In this document: positions 1 through 11,602 of the stretch, one piece after another
Layout: every line of letters begins with the position of its first letter
Position numbering within the stretch: the stretch's first letter is position 1
Source: Paramecium pentaurelia
Lineage: Eukaryota > Ciliophora > Oligohymenophorea > Peniculida > Parameciidae
NCBI GenBank assembly: GCA_905183005.1
Contig: CAJJDO010000157.1
Coordinates: 156,169 to 220,168, forward strand
DNA length: 64,000 nt
Direction of reading: 5' to 3'
The notes under the pieces: model-generated
What the model was told of the DNA's origin: nothing
Seen by the model: only the letters and a program-made list of their open reading frames with translations
Databases searched by the model: none
Translations under genes and position numbers: made by a program

Positions 1-1265
1 GAGGGAACTAAGTAGTATTTTAGACATTGTTGTTTTATGGAGTAGCTGTAGACAGACCAAATACAAGGGGACATACTGCTAAAGATTTGGCAACTAATGC
101 CTATATATTATAATTGATTAAGTTGTTAGAGATAAGTGGTTAAACAGCCAAATACTTTTGTATGACTTGTAGAAAGTTTTGGAAGTAGGAGGAGTATAGA
201 ATGGATTGGGTATATGAGAATGCTGAATCGAATGATACTGAAAAGCCAGAAGGGAGATGTTTGAATTGTTGGAATACAATAAAGAAACATACTGAAGAAT
301 TATTGAGCATAATTGATAAATAAGATCATAAGTTATTGACAGAGAAATTGAATGAAATTGAGAAGGGAATAGTAATAAAGAATGAGAATGGAAAGGAGGA
401 ATTTTAAAGAATAGAGATTGATCCTAAGAATTATAAATTTGCATTGATTGAATAGGAGAAATTAAGGACTTAGAATGTGATATTGGAGTATTTGAGTACT
501 TTGAAGCATGTTGCAAATTATAAAACTATCTTGAAATCTGTCAATTAGATATAGGCTATGTTGGATGATGCTGTAAATAGAGGTGTTAAGATTGATGCTC
601 ATGTTAAAGAGGAAGCTGAGAAGGAGATGGAAAGACTTAAAGCAGAAGTACATTTAAATAATATTTATAGAGAAATTTGTAATTCGAATTAGATAATTTA
701 GATATTGGATTATCAACACCTGAATAAGTGGTTGTATTAAATGATAAAGTAGTTATAGCAACAGAAAAAGGAGTTGATAAATAATATATAGATTAAGCTT
801 CGGAATTAAGGGATAAGATGGCAAAAGCTATTTAAGCTAAGAAAATATTGAAGATGTTTAATGAGTATCCTGCTAGAGAGATTCCAGATCCTATAAAATG
901 GGATCCTAAGACAAAGAAACCTATAGATCCTATAACAGGGAAACCTATAGATCCTTTAAAATTGGCATTACAGAATCAAAAGAAAAAAAAGAAGAAGGAA
1001 CCTAAGTTTGTAATACCAGAATGGGCTAATGATGTAAAATCTTTGGATGAGAATATTAAGGGTATTAATATTTAATATTATGATTATAGGATTGGAAGGA
1101 TTGTTAAAAGAGGCAGAAGTACTTAATTTAAATCATGAATTTGTGGAGGAGAGTGTTTAATAAATAAAGAGAATGAAGAATGAAATGAGATATAGAAAAG
1201 AAGTTGATGAATAATTAAAATGGATTGCTGATGCAAAGGCTGCAGAAAAGAAGAAAAATAAATGA
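1..1265 (+). CDS. Ankyrin-repeat protein, 5' partial
   Basis: The open frame starts at base 3 and runs off the left edge; 403 codons are visible before TGA at 1263-1265. Two introns restore the frame: 679-701 (23 nt) and 1062-1089 (28 nt). The first 40 residues look like the end of an ankyrin repeat (GHTAKDLA, then a hydrophobic helix). After it comes a Cys pair region (CMTCRKFW, later CLNCW) and a long Lys/Glu-rich helical stretch. A short Pro-rich segment repeats the motif DPxTxKPIDP. The C-terminus is charged and ends in a Lys-rich tail. Ankyrin proteins are binding scaffolds; the partner cannot be read from sequence. It converges on the next gene with 13 bp between the two stop codons. 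Confidence 0.8.
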
Positions 1266-1278
1266 TATATATAATGTA

Positions 1279-1786
1279 TCAATCTAATAATTCAATATTC
1301 TTGACTGCATTAATTATGACTTATTTTGAAGTTTCAACAATTTCACCACCTACAATCATTTCATCCAAAATAGAATACGCCTTACAATAGTAGCATCATT
1401 GATTTACTTTATTGAAATTGAATACAATGTCTAATTCACACACATTACCAAAGTATTTATCTAATACTTCTACATATAAATGTATTAATTCTAGCATTGT
1501 TAATTCATTATCACTCACATCAACACATAAAGCAAAGAACAATCCTGCATATCTTTTATAAATGATTTTATAATTCCTAAACTAATAATGATGAAACTCT
1601 ATACTTCTAAAAAGTTAGTGTGTTTAGTGTCTCTGCAAACTATCAATCTATGAACTTCATTTTGCAATTTAACTTTTTCAGCATCATCATAATAAACATA
1701 CCATTTTGAAAGTCTTGTCTTTCCCTATCTATTCTACAACAAGATGAACCTAATCTAAAATTATTAATTATCTATATTAGTACCAT
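1279..1786 (-). CDS. AP2S1: Clathrin adaptor AP-2 sigma subunit
   Basis: 142 aa, the usual length for adaptor sigma chains. ATG at 1786-1784 is followed at once by a 29-nt intron (1755-1783), so exon 1 is the start codon alone; further introns are 1582-1604 (23 nt) and 1381-1407 (27 nt). The N-terminus reads M-IRFILLQNRQGKTRLSKW and the middle has KHTNFLEFRNYKIIYKRYAG and VFNF, matching AP-2 sigma better than AP-1 or AP-3 sigma. The small subunit stabilises the AP-2 core and helps bind dileucine sorting signals during clathrin endocytosis at the plasma membrane. In Paramecium this would serve parasomal-sac endocytosis (inference). The three introns give an uninterrupted frame to TGA at 1279. 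Confidence 0.93.
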
Positions 1787-1857
1787 ATGATTTTTCAAAT
1801 TTATTTATTTATTTAATTATAATAATAATAATAATAATAATATATATATTAGTAAAT

Positions 1858-2891
1858 TCATTAAACTATCCATGGATGATTTAAAATCTATTAGATTGTT
1901 GGTCTCTTATTACAATCATGTTAAAGGATTCCCTTTACAAAATTTTAAAAATCTGAACTACACCACTAAGGAAACTAATATTACAAATGTTATATCTTCC
2001 TTTTTGTATCATTCTCATTATGTGATTCAAAAGGTGGTCTCCCTATTCATAATCTTTTAAATTACCAACTACTAATTCATATGCCAATACTCCTATTGTC
2101 CAAACATCTACTCTATTATCATGAGATTGATAATTAATCATTTCTGGACATAAATAGTCTAAAGTACCACATAGAGTCTTTCTTCTATTTGATGGGGTGT
2201 GAACACTCCAACCAAAATCTGAAATCTTAAACACATCATCATTAAAACACAAAATATTTTCAGGTTTCAAATCTCTATGTATTACATTCATTGAATGCAT
2301 ATATCCAATTGCCATAGTTATTTACTTAATAATATTTGATGCCATTTTTTCATTAAATCTCTTATTTTATTACTTCTTCATTAAACCATACAAATCACCC
2401 AAAGGAGCCCATTCAAGCATTAAGTATACACGTTTTTCTGTTTAAAAAAAGCCATAAAAACTAATAATATTAGGATGTTTGAGATGTGTGAGTATTTCTA
2501 CTTCTCTGGTTAGAGATCCTGTCAATTAACAAAGATTAAGTTATCTTTTACTTATTACTTTTAATGCTAGAATGAATTTACTTTCACGCTCTCTAATTGG
2601 ATATAAAACTATTATTACCTTGCTAAGTAAACATGTCCAAATTTACCATTTCCTAAATACCTACCCATTTCAAAATTTCTCAAACTCCATTAATTAGGAT
2701 CGAATTCTAATTTTAATATTATTTATACCTTTATCAACCTCATTAAAATCTTCATCTTCACTATAATTATTCCGAGTTTCTTCCTCAATTAAATTTTAAA
2801 TCTTAGGTTTCTTCTCCAAATATTCAACTCCATGAGTATTTTCATAAGTATTCGTAATAATCGATAAAACCTAATTTGCAGTTTGCCACAT
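1858..2891 (-). CDS. Aurora-type Ser/Thr protein kinase
   Basis: 320 aa after removing introns 2707-2728 (22 nt), 2593-2618 (26 nt) and 2043-2065 (23 nt). An acidic N-terminal extension of about 60 residues precedes the kinase domain. Visible motifs: glycine loop YLGNGKFGHVYLA, LALKVISK with the ATP-binding lysine, TREVEIL for helix C, VIHRDLKPENIL, and SDFGWSVHTPSNRRKTLCGT with an activation-segment threonine in the Aurora arrangement, then LDYLCPEM. All catalytic residues are present. Aurora kinases act in spindle and chromosome control and in cilium disassembly. It is transcribed in the same direction as AP-2 sigma, 71 bp upstream of it; the gap contains an ATA repeat. Subtype (A or B) cannot be assigned. 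Confidence 0.93.
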
Positions 2892-4278
2892 CAAATTTAA
2901 CAGCAAAATTATATTATAATTAATGACGAGAGCCAGTAAAATTATATAACTGATATTATATAATTATTTTATTGATATAACTATTTTACTAATACTAGTA
3001 GTGTGTGATTAACAAACTAATTCAGAATTGAAAGCATAAATCATTATTATTAAATATATACTACTAGATATTTAAAACAACTGTATTGTTTATATAATAA
3101 AATAAGCACATTTATTAAACAAATTAATTATAGCAGTAATTTCAGTATGTGAAAATACTAGATATAATGAATTTAACAAAATAAATAGATTAAACAAGAA
3201 AAAAAATTTATCCTTTATAAGAAAAATCCTATCTTAGTATCCTCCTTGATATTATTGTATTTGTGATTGGAATGAAAGGAACTTATAAAAAATATAGATA
3301 TTTTCTTTATCATGTCTTCATCTGTTTAAATTTCTGTCCAACTTTATTCTGAATATTTTTATAATAAAAATCATTAAAAAACTACGTCAATCAAATCTTT
3401 GAAAATATGATGAAAGAATTTAAATTATTAGTAACATTTTTTGAATATCTCCTAATAAGGGATTCCTAATCGCCTTTAGAATTTTCTTTCTCTTAATCAC
3501 AAGTAAAGATTTAAAAATTTTGTTAACATATAAAATTTTATAAGTAAAAGAATATGTTCATATATAAGAGTAACTATAACTCTTAATATTTTATGGTATA
3601 AGAAGACTAGATATATAATTTACATCTATTATATATTTCTTATGCAATATTTTTATCTTACATTTAATTAGATGGTTCAATTCTGAATATATATTGATTT
3701 ATATCTATTTCCTACTTCACCAATTACTTATTTCAGTGGAGTCACTTAGTTCTGTCATAAATATATAAACTCAATTATAATTCAGATAAATAATGACTAT
3801 TTGTGATAATTATTGTTATCTTATTAACAATATGAGATGTGTACTTACAATTATAAGAATTAGATTAATATTATAAAAAGTGAATGTTATTAAAAGAGTT
3901 GACTTATTTTTAATGTTTTACCATTAAAATTTAAATTATTTATTATGCACAACATCTCAAATAGTAATCGTCAGTTAGATAAACTAGAGTCTCTTGAAAG
4001 TATTATGTATAAATGTTTACATAGTTTAAATGCTCTCTTTCAATAATGAATTGTTTAATCAACTACTATAAATTTGGAAAGACAATTAGATTCCAGATTG
4101 TCACCAAAAATACTTTTATAATATACTCAAAACTCATGAAACATAAGCTGTGACTCTAATGCATTAAGAAATTGAGAGTTTTTAAAATAATAATAACATT
4201 GTTAAAACATTACATCAATTAACTTAAAGTAGAGAACATTGTCTGAAAGAAATATAAAAGACAAGAAATATTAGTATA
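2892..4278. other. Intergenic AT-rich stretch with a coding relic
   Basis: About 1.4 kb between the divergently placed Aurora gene and the next plus-strand gene. It is very AT-rich and shows no frame with convincing coding character, apart from a short minus-strand relic at 3310-3505. It may hold the promoters of both flanking genes. Confidence 0.6.
3310..3505 (-). pseudogene. Short coding relic with in-frame TGA
   Basis: On the minus strand an open stretch with Paramecium-like coding composition (KENSKGDQESLIRRYSKN, later FYYKNIQNKVGQKFKQ) runs to TGA at 3310-3312. It is interrupted in frame by TGA at 3391-3393, with no fitting GT-AG intron. No ATG or recognisable domain was found. It could be the remains of a small gene or a chance open frame. 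Confidence 0.25.
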
Positions 4279-7200
4279 ATGGACAATGTTAGATTGATAT
4301 CTAAGTTAATTTATGATCTTAGAAAATTAACATACAATTTGATTGATTTTCATCGTAAATGGAGAAATGGTCTTAGTTCTAAGTTTCAATATAATTATAT
4401 ATGGATCATCAATCGCAAAGATTATTTACTTAAAATTCGTGATGATTCAAATGTCATATAGATTACTCATCCTAAAATGTTAAGTTACTTTAATCTTAAA
4501 GATTAAGACATCTTTTATCTTAGTGTTATTGAATAAGCCTATATGGAGAATGTAGATTATTATGATTTTTTGGCACAACATCAAATAAAGCAATCATAAG
4601 TACAAAGAATGAAGGATTTATGGAGATATTTTTAGGATTTAACTGTCGAATCTCATTTACTTGAACCCACTTAAATTATGGAAACTATATCATTTAGACC
4701 TAATACATCCAAATAATTTCATTCTTCAAGAAATAAGGTTGATATTCCAGCTGTCACATAATTAGATGATTATCCTAGCACAATGCTCTATGTTTATGAG
4801 GATCTTCAATTTACAGTATAACATTATCCAGAGAAAGATATTGAAAAAGTGATCACTTATTGGCAAAGTAAAAATGTAATAGAGTTAAATGAAAGTTTCA
4901 AATCTCCTATTACACATCTTAAGGATGTAATATTATTTTGGTAGGAAGCCACAATAATTAATGTAAATTAATCAGCTTTGATTGTGTGTTCTATAGATTA
5001 AGAATGCAATTCAAGAAGATGGATTATACATTCAATATATATAATTCAAGATAAAGAGTCTTGGTAATAGAAATTAAATCATATTGTGTAACATTTTATT
5101 AAAATGTTATAATAAAAGGGAGATAATTTTTGTTCTTTAGTAATATCATGTAGTAATGATAAACCAATTAAATCTTAATTGTAAAATCTAAAGTTTTGTT
5201 TTCTTAAGAGTATTTCTTATCATCAATTAAATTATTCTTTTTATGAATAGAAGATAATTTAAAATTAAATTAATTCTGGATAAAGAAAATACTTTACTCC
5301 ATTAACTTTGAGGATGGTACGTGTTTTTGCAACACAGACTCAATCATAATTGATAACTGATGAAGAATTGTTGATTGCACAATTTAGTGCAAATTTAGGA
5401 AAGAACAATATTATAAACTTTGAAAACAATATTACTGCTTTACAACCTATTTTGTCTGTATTTATTATATTTATATTGATTTATCAAAGAAATAAAAATT
5501 GTATGGTCAAGAATACGTGTTAGTTCATAAACTATAAGATATTAAGAACAGATTTTAGATACAATTTAATTCTCCTATTGATGGACCAGTATATTTCTAA
5601 AACTTTTCAATCAAACTCAATTTTCAATACTTCTCAAGTGAAATACATCGTAATACTAATACACCCTATATTCGTTTGATTTCGGTATTATAAATATATT
5701 TAGTTATTTAGCATCCTCCCTTCAATGAACAAGAAGCATCTATCTTGGAATTAACATCTAATGATATTAAATAACGTAAAATTTACTTAGTTTCTACAAT
5801 TAATCCAAATATAAAGATGTAATCTATATCTTATTAAATTAGATACATATATGAAGTATAATAGAATGAAATAACAAAATCTAATATCTAATAACATATC
5901 AATTAAATCTTTGAAAAATTTGATAAAAAATAAGAAGGATTATAAAATATTTGGTTGCCTTTCTTTAAAGCTACAGGTAAATAACATACATTACTTAATT
6001 CAACAATAAATGGATATTTTTAAAATAATACTGAAATCTCCTTCCATTATCATAGAATACCTGGATTTCATTCTATTAATAATGTGCATGATTTAGATAA
6101 AGTGATTTAACCTCCTTTTCTAATAGGAATAGTTTAGAATGATATTGAATAAATTAATAAACCATTATTTTCTATGTTGGTTGAGAAGGATTGTATAATT
6201 AGAAATTTAGAGAAGATTGTTTAAGGGAATATTGGTTAACAATTATTACCTTTAATTTTATAACCAAGAGATATAGATACAAAGATAAATGAATTATTAA
6301 AAATAACAGTGTTGGAAATATAGAAATCATTTAATTCTGATCCTTATACATTATCTTATAAATTGAAGTATGGATTAGAAGCAGCTTTAATAAATTTAAA
6401 TAATGGTTATGCTCTTATTTATGTTGATGAGAATCATCTTCATGAAAAGAAATGGATTATTGAATCAATAATGACTAATAATCTTGATAATTTATAAGGA
6501 ATATTGTAGAAATTGAGTGAATATATATTTAATGCTGATGTATATGCTAGTGAAATACAAATTAGTTAAGTATTAATTTAATTAATTATTAGAATCATTA
6601 TTCTGATTAAGGAGAATTGGTAGCCAATAAATAAGTAATGGATTCAATTAAGAAAGCTAAGTTCAAGTGGAGATTAGTAGATAATGATGCTAAAAGTCAA
6701 TAAAGGAAAACTATATATTATTAAAAGAGATCAATTTAAGATTTGTATAATAAAATATTAATTAATAATAGTCTACCAAAATAAGAGAATTAAATTTCCA
6801 TATAATTTTAGAGTTATTATGCATTATAATAGAGTGAATAGAAAATTGAGACATAAAATAAATTAGAATATTTGAGAATCAAAGATCATTATTAATTATT
6901 TGAAGATTGTTTTTAATTTCATTTAGATAGTGATTTTTAAGATGAGAATCCTTTTTTAAGAAATAAATTTGAATAATATTAAGGTTCTTTAGCTAATAGT
7001 GATTTTAAAGTATTATCTAATCAAAATGAATTGAAATCTCATATATAATTTGATGTGAAATTACCAAACTTAGATTAATTAATGGTATTATATTATTATA
7101 ATAATAAATAGATTAATGTACTTTAAATGAATACATAATTAAGATTGAAAAGACATAGATAAGTTATGATTGAACATAAAAAATATATTGAAATCCCTAA

Positions 7201-7642
7201 TATTGAAGGAATGTAATAGATATATTAGGCTGATTTGTATTAAAAAAATTTAAGAGTCTTTTTTGTACCTACTACAGATTCACATTCTTATTTTTATTTT
7301 ATTGAAATACCCAATTAATAAATGGTGAATCAAATTAAATAAGATTATCTTAATATAACTACTATGATATCTTAATCATTTCCAAATAAATACAATTAAA
7401 GTTGTAAATCATTGTTGATATAATAATTTTCAAAAATATCATAAATAAACAAGAATTCAAATTTCTTGTTTGTTGAATTTGCTTTGAGTGATCAATATAC
7501 AATAGAACCATAGATTATATTATAGAAGAGAAATGATGATCAATAATGGATTGTATAGTTGCCAATAATTTGTGGAATATTACATACAAATGTTAGAAAT
7601 CAATATGAAAGACCATTAATTGCATGGATAATCGAAAATTGA
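4279..7642 (+). CDS. Unknown large protein, 1102 aa
   Basis: ATG at 4279; exons 4279-5457, 5490-6569 and 6593-7642 are joined by introns of 32 and 23 nt, and all three exon lengths are multiples of three. No signal peptide, membrane span or known domain was recognised. The protein is rich in Gln, Asn, Ile and Lys and consists of several hundred-residue blocks that look folded rather than low-complexity, for example around YPSTMLYVYEDLQF and YGLEAALINLNNGYALIYVD. A weakly similar pattern, alternating beta-like segments ending in RRWIIHS or KKWIIES, occurs near residues 245 and 700, so an internal duplication is possible. It ends 42 bp before the next co-oriented gene. Probably ciliate-specific. 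Confidence 0.75.
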
Positions 7643-7684
7643 TATATTTACTTGATCAAACAAATATTTATATACATTAAAAAA

Positions 7685-8785
7685 ATGATGCCAATTCTTT
7701 AAAGGAAAAGAGATTACTTCTATTAGATCAAGTAATTGATTGTTAATATGCTTGAAAATATTACATAATCATTTGAATCACTTTGCAAAGTAGCTGATGA
7801 TTAATAATCACTTAAACCAATTGATAATGCAATTAGATTCATGGATCAATATTATGATTGCATCTAATTTGTTAAATAGGATTATATAACTAAAGAGATC
7901 CATTTTAAATTATAATAGAATACTAAATACCATAAACATTCCTCTGATATCAATCATCTTTCAGCTTCATAAGATCAAATATTATCTTGTGGTTAAGAAG
8001 TATATTTACATCAACATAATAAATCTTATGTTATCTATAATTCTACACTTCCAATATATACAGGACTTATATTGCCAGATGGTAAAGTACTTATAGGAGG
8101 AGAAGAGAAGATTGTCAAAGTTTATTAATAATTTAATAATCAATATAAAGAAATTACTTAATTGAAGGGTTTTACAAGAGCTATTAGTTCAATAGTGATA
8201 TCTTAAAATTAATAATATATTGGAATAAGTAGTTTCGATGGTAAAATTACTTTATACAATACTCATAATTTAATTAAATTGGGAAGTTGGATTAATGTTT
8301 TAGGATCTGTCTACTCTATATCATTTAGTGTTGATAATTAATATATTGCAGCAGGAAGTAAGAATGGAATAGCCATTTGGGAAATCAAAAATGATAATTA
8401 TACAAGTTCAGCTGAATTAACTTAATCACTTAATACAAATAAGAAGATTAGATCAATTGCTTTTTCATTTAAATAGAAATTCCTTGCTGCTACACATAAA
8501 AATGATATTCTATTGTATCATTATTATATAGATGATTTCAAAATCTATTAAAGATTACATCATCATAATGATATTGTAAATTGTGTATCTTTTGGATAAG
8601 ATATCTTGATATCTGGAAGTGATGATTCAACACTATGTTTATGGTCAAGTAGTATCAAAGGATATTGGATGTGTTATTAAGTAATTTATGTGAATTGTTG
8701 TATCAATTCTATTGCATTAAATCCTCAATAAACAGATCTATATTGTGATTGTTTTGACAGTATAATACATTATAATTAAATTTGA
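7685..8785 (+). CDS. WD40-repeat protein
   Basis: 366 aa, no introns. ATG at 7685, with a second in-frame ATG directly after it. The first 90 residues are helical and charged. The rest forms several WD40-type repeats with hallmark pieces: GLILPDGKVLIGGEEKIVKV, YIGISSFDGKITLYN, YIAAGSKNGIAIWE, FLAATHKNDILLY and LISGSDDSTLCLW, the last a canonical GS-D-STL-W repeat. Such beta-propellers are protein-interaction platforms; no specific complex can be named. The stop codon lies 10 bp from the stop of the convergent Nudix gene, so the transcripts almost certainly overlap or have extremely short 3' UTRs. Confidence 0.85.
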
Positions 8786-8795
8786 TATAAAACCT

Positions 8796-9485
8796 TCATA
8801 ATTTTGGATTATAATATGCTGCTGTGGCTGCTATCAATTTAGAATCATAAGTCTTTAATACATTCTCCCATGTAAAATCTTAAATCACTAACTTTATTTA
8901 TTCTCCTTCTCCTTCTGCTCCATGTGTTTTCTTACATAATTCATCTAATTATTTTTATTCCATATTCTTCTCTACAACAAATAAATGAATCACTTCATCA
9001 CTTCCACCTGGAGATACTAACATATCTTATAAATAACGCATCTCATTATGTTATATGCTAATTCCAGTTTCCTCCTTAATCTCCTTAGCAGCCACACCTC
9101 CAAAATCTCCCTATTCATCCATCATACCAGCCGGTGCTTCTATTGTATATTTACCAACAGGCACTCTAAATTGTTATGTCAACACCATCTTCTTATTGAC
9201 TAACAAAAGAATTGCCACTGCATCTCCTCTCAAAAATACAAATCCAGGTAATTTTATACCATTAAGATATGCATCAACTATTAAATTTACAAAACCAACA
9301 TTTTATCCAAACATATATACATAAGATACCTCTATCTATTTGATCTCAACATTAGACTATTCCCAAGAGTGTATATAATTTGTAAATTTCTTAGCCTATT
9401 CTACTTTATTAAAATGATCAATTAAAACATTCTCCCCTTTTATAAATGGAATATTTTTTCCTCTTATTAAGATGTTTCTTATCAT
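8796..9485 (-). CDS. Nudix hydrolase, ADP-sugar diphosphatase type
   Basis: 229 aa, intronless, ATG at 9485. The Nudix box is GGVAAKEIKEETGI, preceded by GKYTIEAPAGMMDEQGDF, a close fit to GX5EX7REUXEEXGU except that Lys replaces the Arg of the REU triplet. After the box comes SPGGSDEVIHLFVVEK. This order (FVFLRGDAVAILLLV, beta strand, EAPAG, Nudix box, SPGG.DE) is that of plant NUDX14-like ADP-sugar/ADP-glucose diphosphatases, which hydrolyse ADP-sugars to AMP and a sugar phosphate. All metal-binding glutamates of the box are present. The exact nucleotide-sugar substrate is inferred from family resemblance only. Confidence 0.9.
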
Positions 9486-10142
9486 TTATATTAATATAAT
9501 AATAATCAATTAATACAATTGATTATTATTATCAAATATTAAAAACTTTTACATTAATAGCAAAAATACTCAAAAATCAAATTTTATAAGAAATCTTAAT
9601 ATACTTAATTAACATTTTGCTAGAAAAGGGTAAATTAATCTAAATAATTTGAATCAACACTTAATACTATTTTACTTGAACTCAATAGATATCCATTAAA
9701 ATATTTGGTTTATCAATAATAATTCATTCTCTAATATAATCTAATTATAATACTCTTGCCAATAAAATTACTATTGGATAAAATAATAACTAAAAATCCT
9801 TCATATATATGTATAATTAACAATTAAAAGCAAAGAATATTATTGCAATTAATAGTTGTAGATTATTTTAAGTATGAGATTTAAAAAATAATGAGATATG
9901 TTTACTAAATTCAAATTAAATAGTTTGTCAAGTATATTAAAAGGATTTCAAGAAGAATGTAACTTAGAGAGATTATTTGTAAGAATTAGATTTAAAGAAT
10001 AATAATTTTGTAAATGGAATTATATTAAAAAAAAAGATGAAAGAGTAATAAAATTAGATATATTAAATGAGATTAAGAAATATGTATTTGATTTAGAGAA
10101 TTAGAGTTTCATGATTTTTTAAATAAAAATAAAAGAATAATA
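9486..10142. other. Intergenic region with a doubtful 80-codon plus-strand frame
   Basis: About 660 bp between two minus-strand genes. Mostly AT-rich. A plus-strand frame opens at ATG 9898 (MFTKFKLNSLSSILKGFQEE) and stays open past 10143 into the antisense of the pseudokinase gene without a proper end. With one stop codon, frames of this length arise often by chance, so it is not called a gene. Confidence 0.5.
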
Positions 10143-11086
10143 TCATTCTTTTAAGGGTGATTAAATTGATTTATCTTTCAATAATTTCCAATCAAATTAA
10201 TAAAAGTATTAATGTTACATAATTAATTCGATTTTAGTTAATCTCTATAGAGGATCAAATTTCAAAAGGTTTTCAATTAGATTCTATAAATTAGGATCTA
10301 TTTCTCTTGGAAATTTAGATACATTTTGTTTCTTATCTTTTATTAATTTTTCTACATCTCTTTGATCATTTTCAAATGGATAACTATCAAATAACAATTT
10401 ATATATCAAGGATCCTAGTAGCCACCAATCACCACTTTAATCAAATACCATTTCCATAGCTTCTGGAGGAAAGATACGTATTTCTTCATATGTATTGATT
10501 TTAATGAATACTGTCTTATTACTGGAGAATCCAAAACCTATTAATCTGATATATCCATCTTCTGCAATTAAAATATGTGATAGATTCAAAGCTCTATAAA
10601 TATAACCAGATTTATGGATTTCATTAATTGCTAATATGATTTGTGCAATGATAAATTATAGCTAAATGTCACTTAATTATTTTTAATTGATGTATTATTC
10701 AAGATCATATAAACAATTCTCCAATTCAAATGTACACATTTATGGAGTGTTCTTATATTATATCAATTTACAAATAAAAGGGAAACGAACATTAAGTAAA
10801 ATTTATTTCTGCATTTCCAACATTTCTTAAGAAAAGAAGATACTCTTATTAATGTTCTTAATGACCACATATTTATCATATCTGAAGCATCGTTCAATTC
10901 GATGTTTTGAATCACTAATTAACTGTATGGTGACATACTTACTTGCAAATCAGAATAAACAGATTCGCTTTTTTCAAGTCTTTTCAATGGCTTTTAACTA
11001 TAATGGAATGAATCTTATTTAGACTTCTATTGTTGTGTTGTAATACATAAGTCATCATTTTCTTACTATGAACAAAAATTTCCCAT
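10143..11086 (-). CDS. AGC-like pseudokinase with acylation motif
   Basis: 307 aa after removal of one 20-nt intron (10923-10942). The start MGNFCSQQEN is a textbook N-myristoylation signal with a Cys at position 5 that could be palmitoylated, so membrane anchoring is predicted. The fold follows AGC kinases: VVIK retains the ATP-site lysine, PPEAMEM replaces APE, and SGDWWLLGSLIYKLLF fits helix F of PKA-like kinases; the C-lobe ends NLLKFDPLQRLT. But the catalytic loop reads YRALNLSH instead of HRDLKPEN, and DFG reads GFG. There is also no recognisable glycine loop. Both catalytic aspartates and the loop asparagine are therefore missing, so phosphotransfer is not expected. It may act as a membrane-bound scaffold or allosteric partner. 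Confidence 0.88.
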
Positions 11087-11584
11087 AATTATTTTAATAA
11101 ATATTATTTATTTAGCCATTCTAAAATGAAACATAGTAGAAATTTAAATATTATCTTATGAATATCTTAATTTAATATGTTTTATAATTATCATTCAGTT
11201 TTAAATTAACAATCATATTGATTGATTCTGTTGATAATGTAATTTTCAAAAAGAAATGCTTAAATATGATCATTTAAGTATAAGAATGACATCTAATACT
11301 CAAGTATCTCTATATATTAAGTAATCTTGATATTAATTTATCATATATTATTATTAATGATGATCATGAATATTTATAATTGATATACTCAATTGATGGT
11401 TATCATCAATAAATATTCATTGTTAATAATGTTTGAAAAATATTTCTAAAAGGAGTATTTAAAATTATATACATTCTGATGAAATATGATGTTCTGATAA
11501 ATACTTTCAATTTTGAATTAAAAAATATCTATAAATGCATCTATCGAATTATGGAATTTAGTTATATTAAATTAAACAAAATTA
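11087..11584. other. Intergenic, divergent promoter region
   Basis: About 500 bp between the divergently transcribed pseudokinase and the first TMBIM-like gene. AT-rich with no coding frame; it contains only the palindrome described at 11366-11420. Promoters of both genes presumably lie here. Confidence 0.6.
11366..11420. repeat. Perfect 12-bp inverted repeat with inner stem
   Basis: ATGAATATTTAT at 11366-11377 is mirrored by ATAAATATTCAT at 11409-11420. The spacer itself contains AATTGA...TCAATT, and sequence outside the arms is partly complementary too. It lies in the 500-bp gap upstream of the plus-strand gene at 11603. It could be a cruciform, a protein-binding site, or a chance feature of AT-rich DNA. 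Confidence 0.5.
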
Positions 11585-11602
11585 ATGTCTTTATAATAGG
11601 AT

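Noticed and set aside
9898..10355. Plus-strand frame of about 150 codons
   Set aside because: It runs into the antisense of the pseudokinase gene and has no stop in a sensible place; long chance frames are common with one stop codon.
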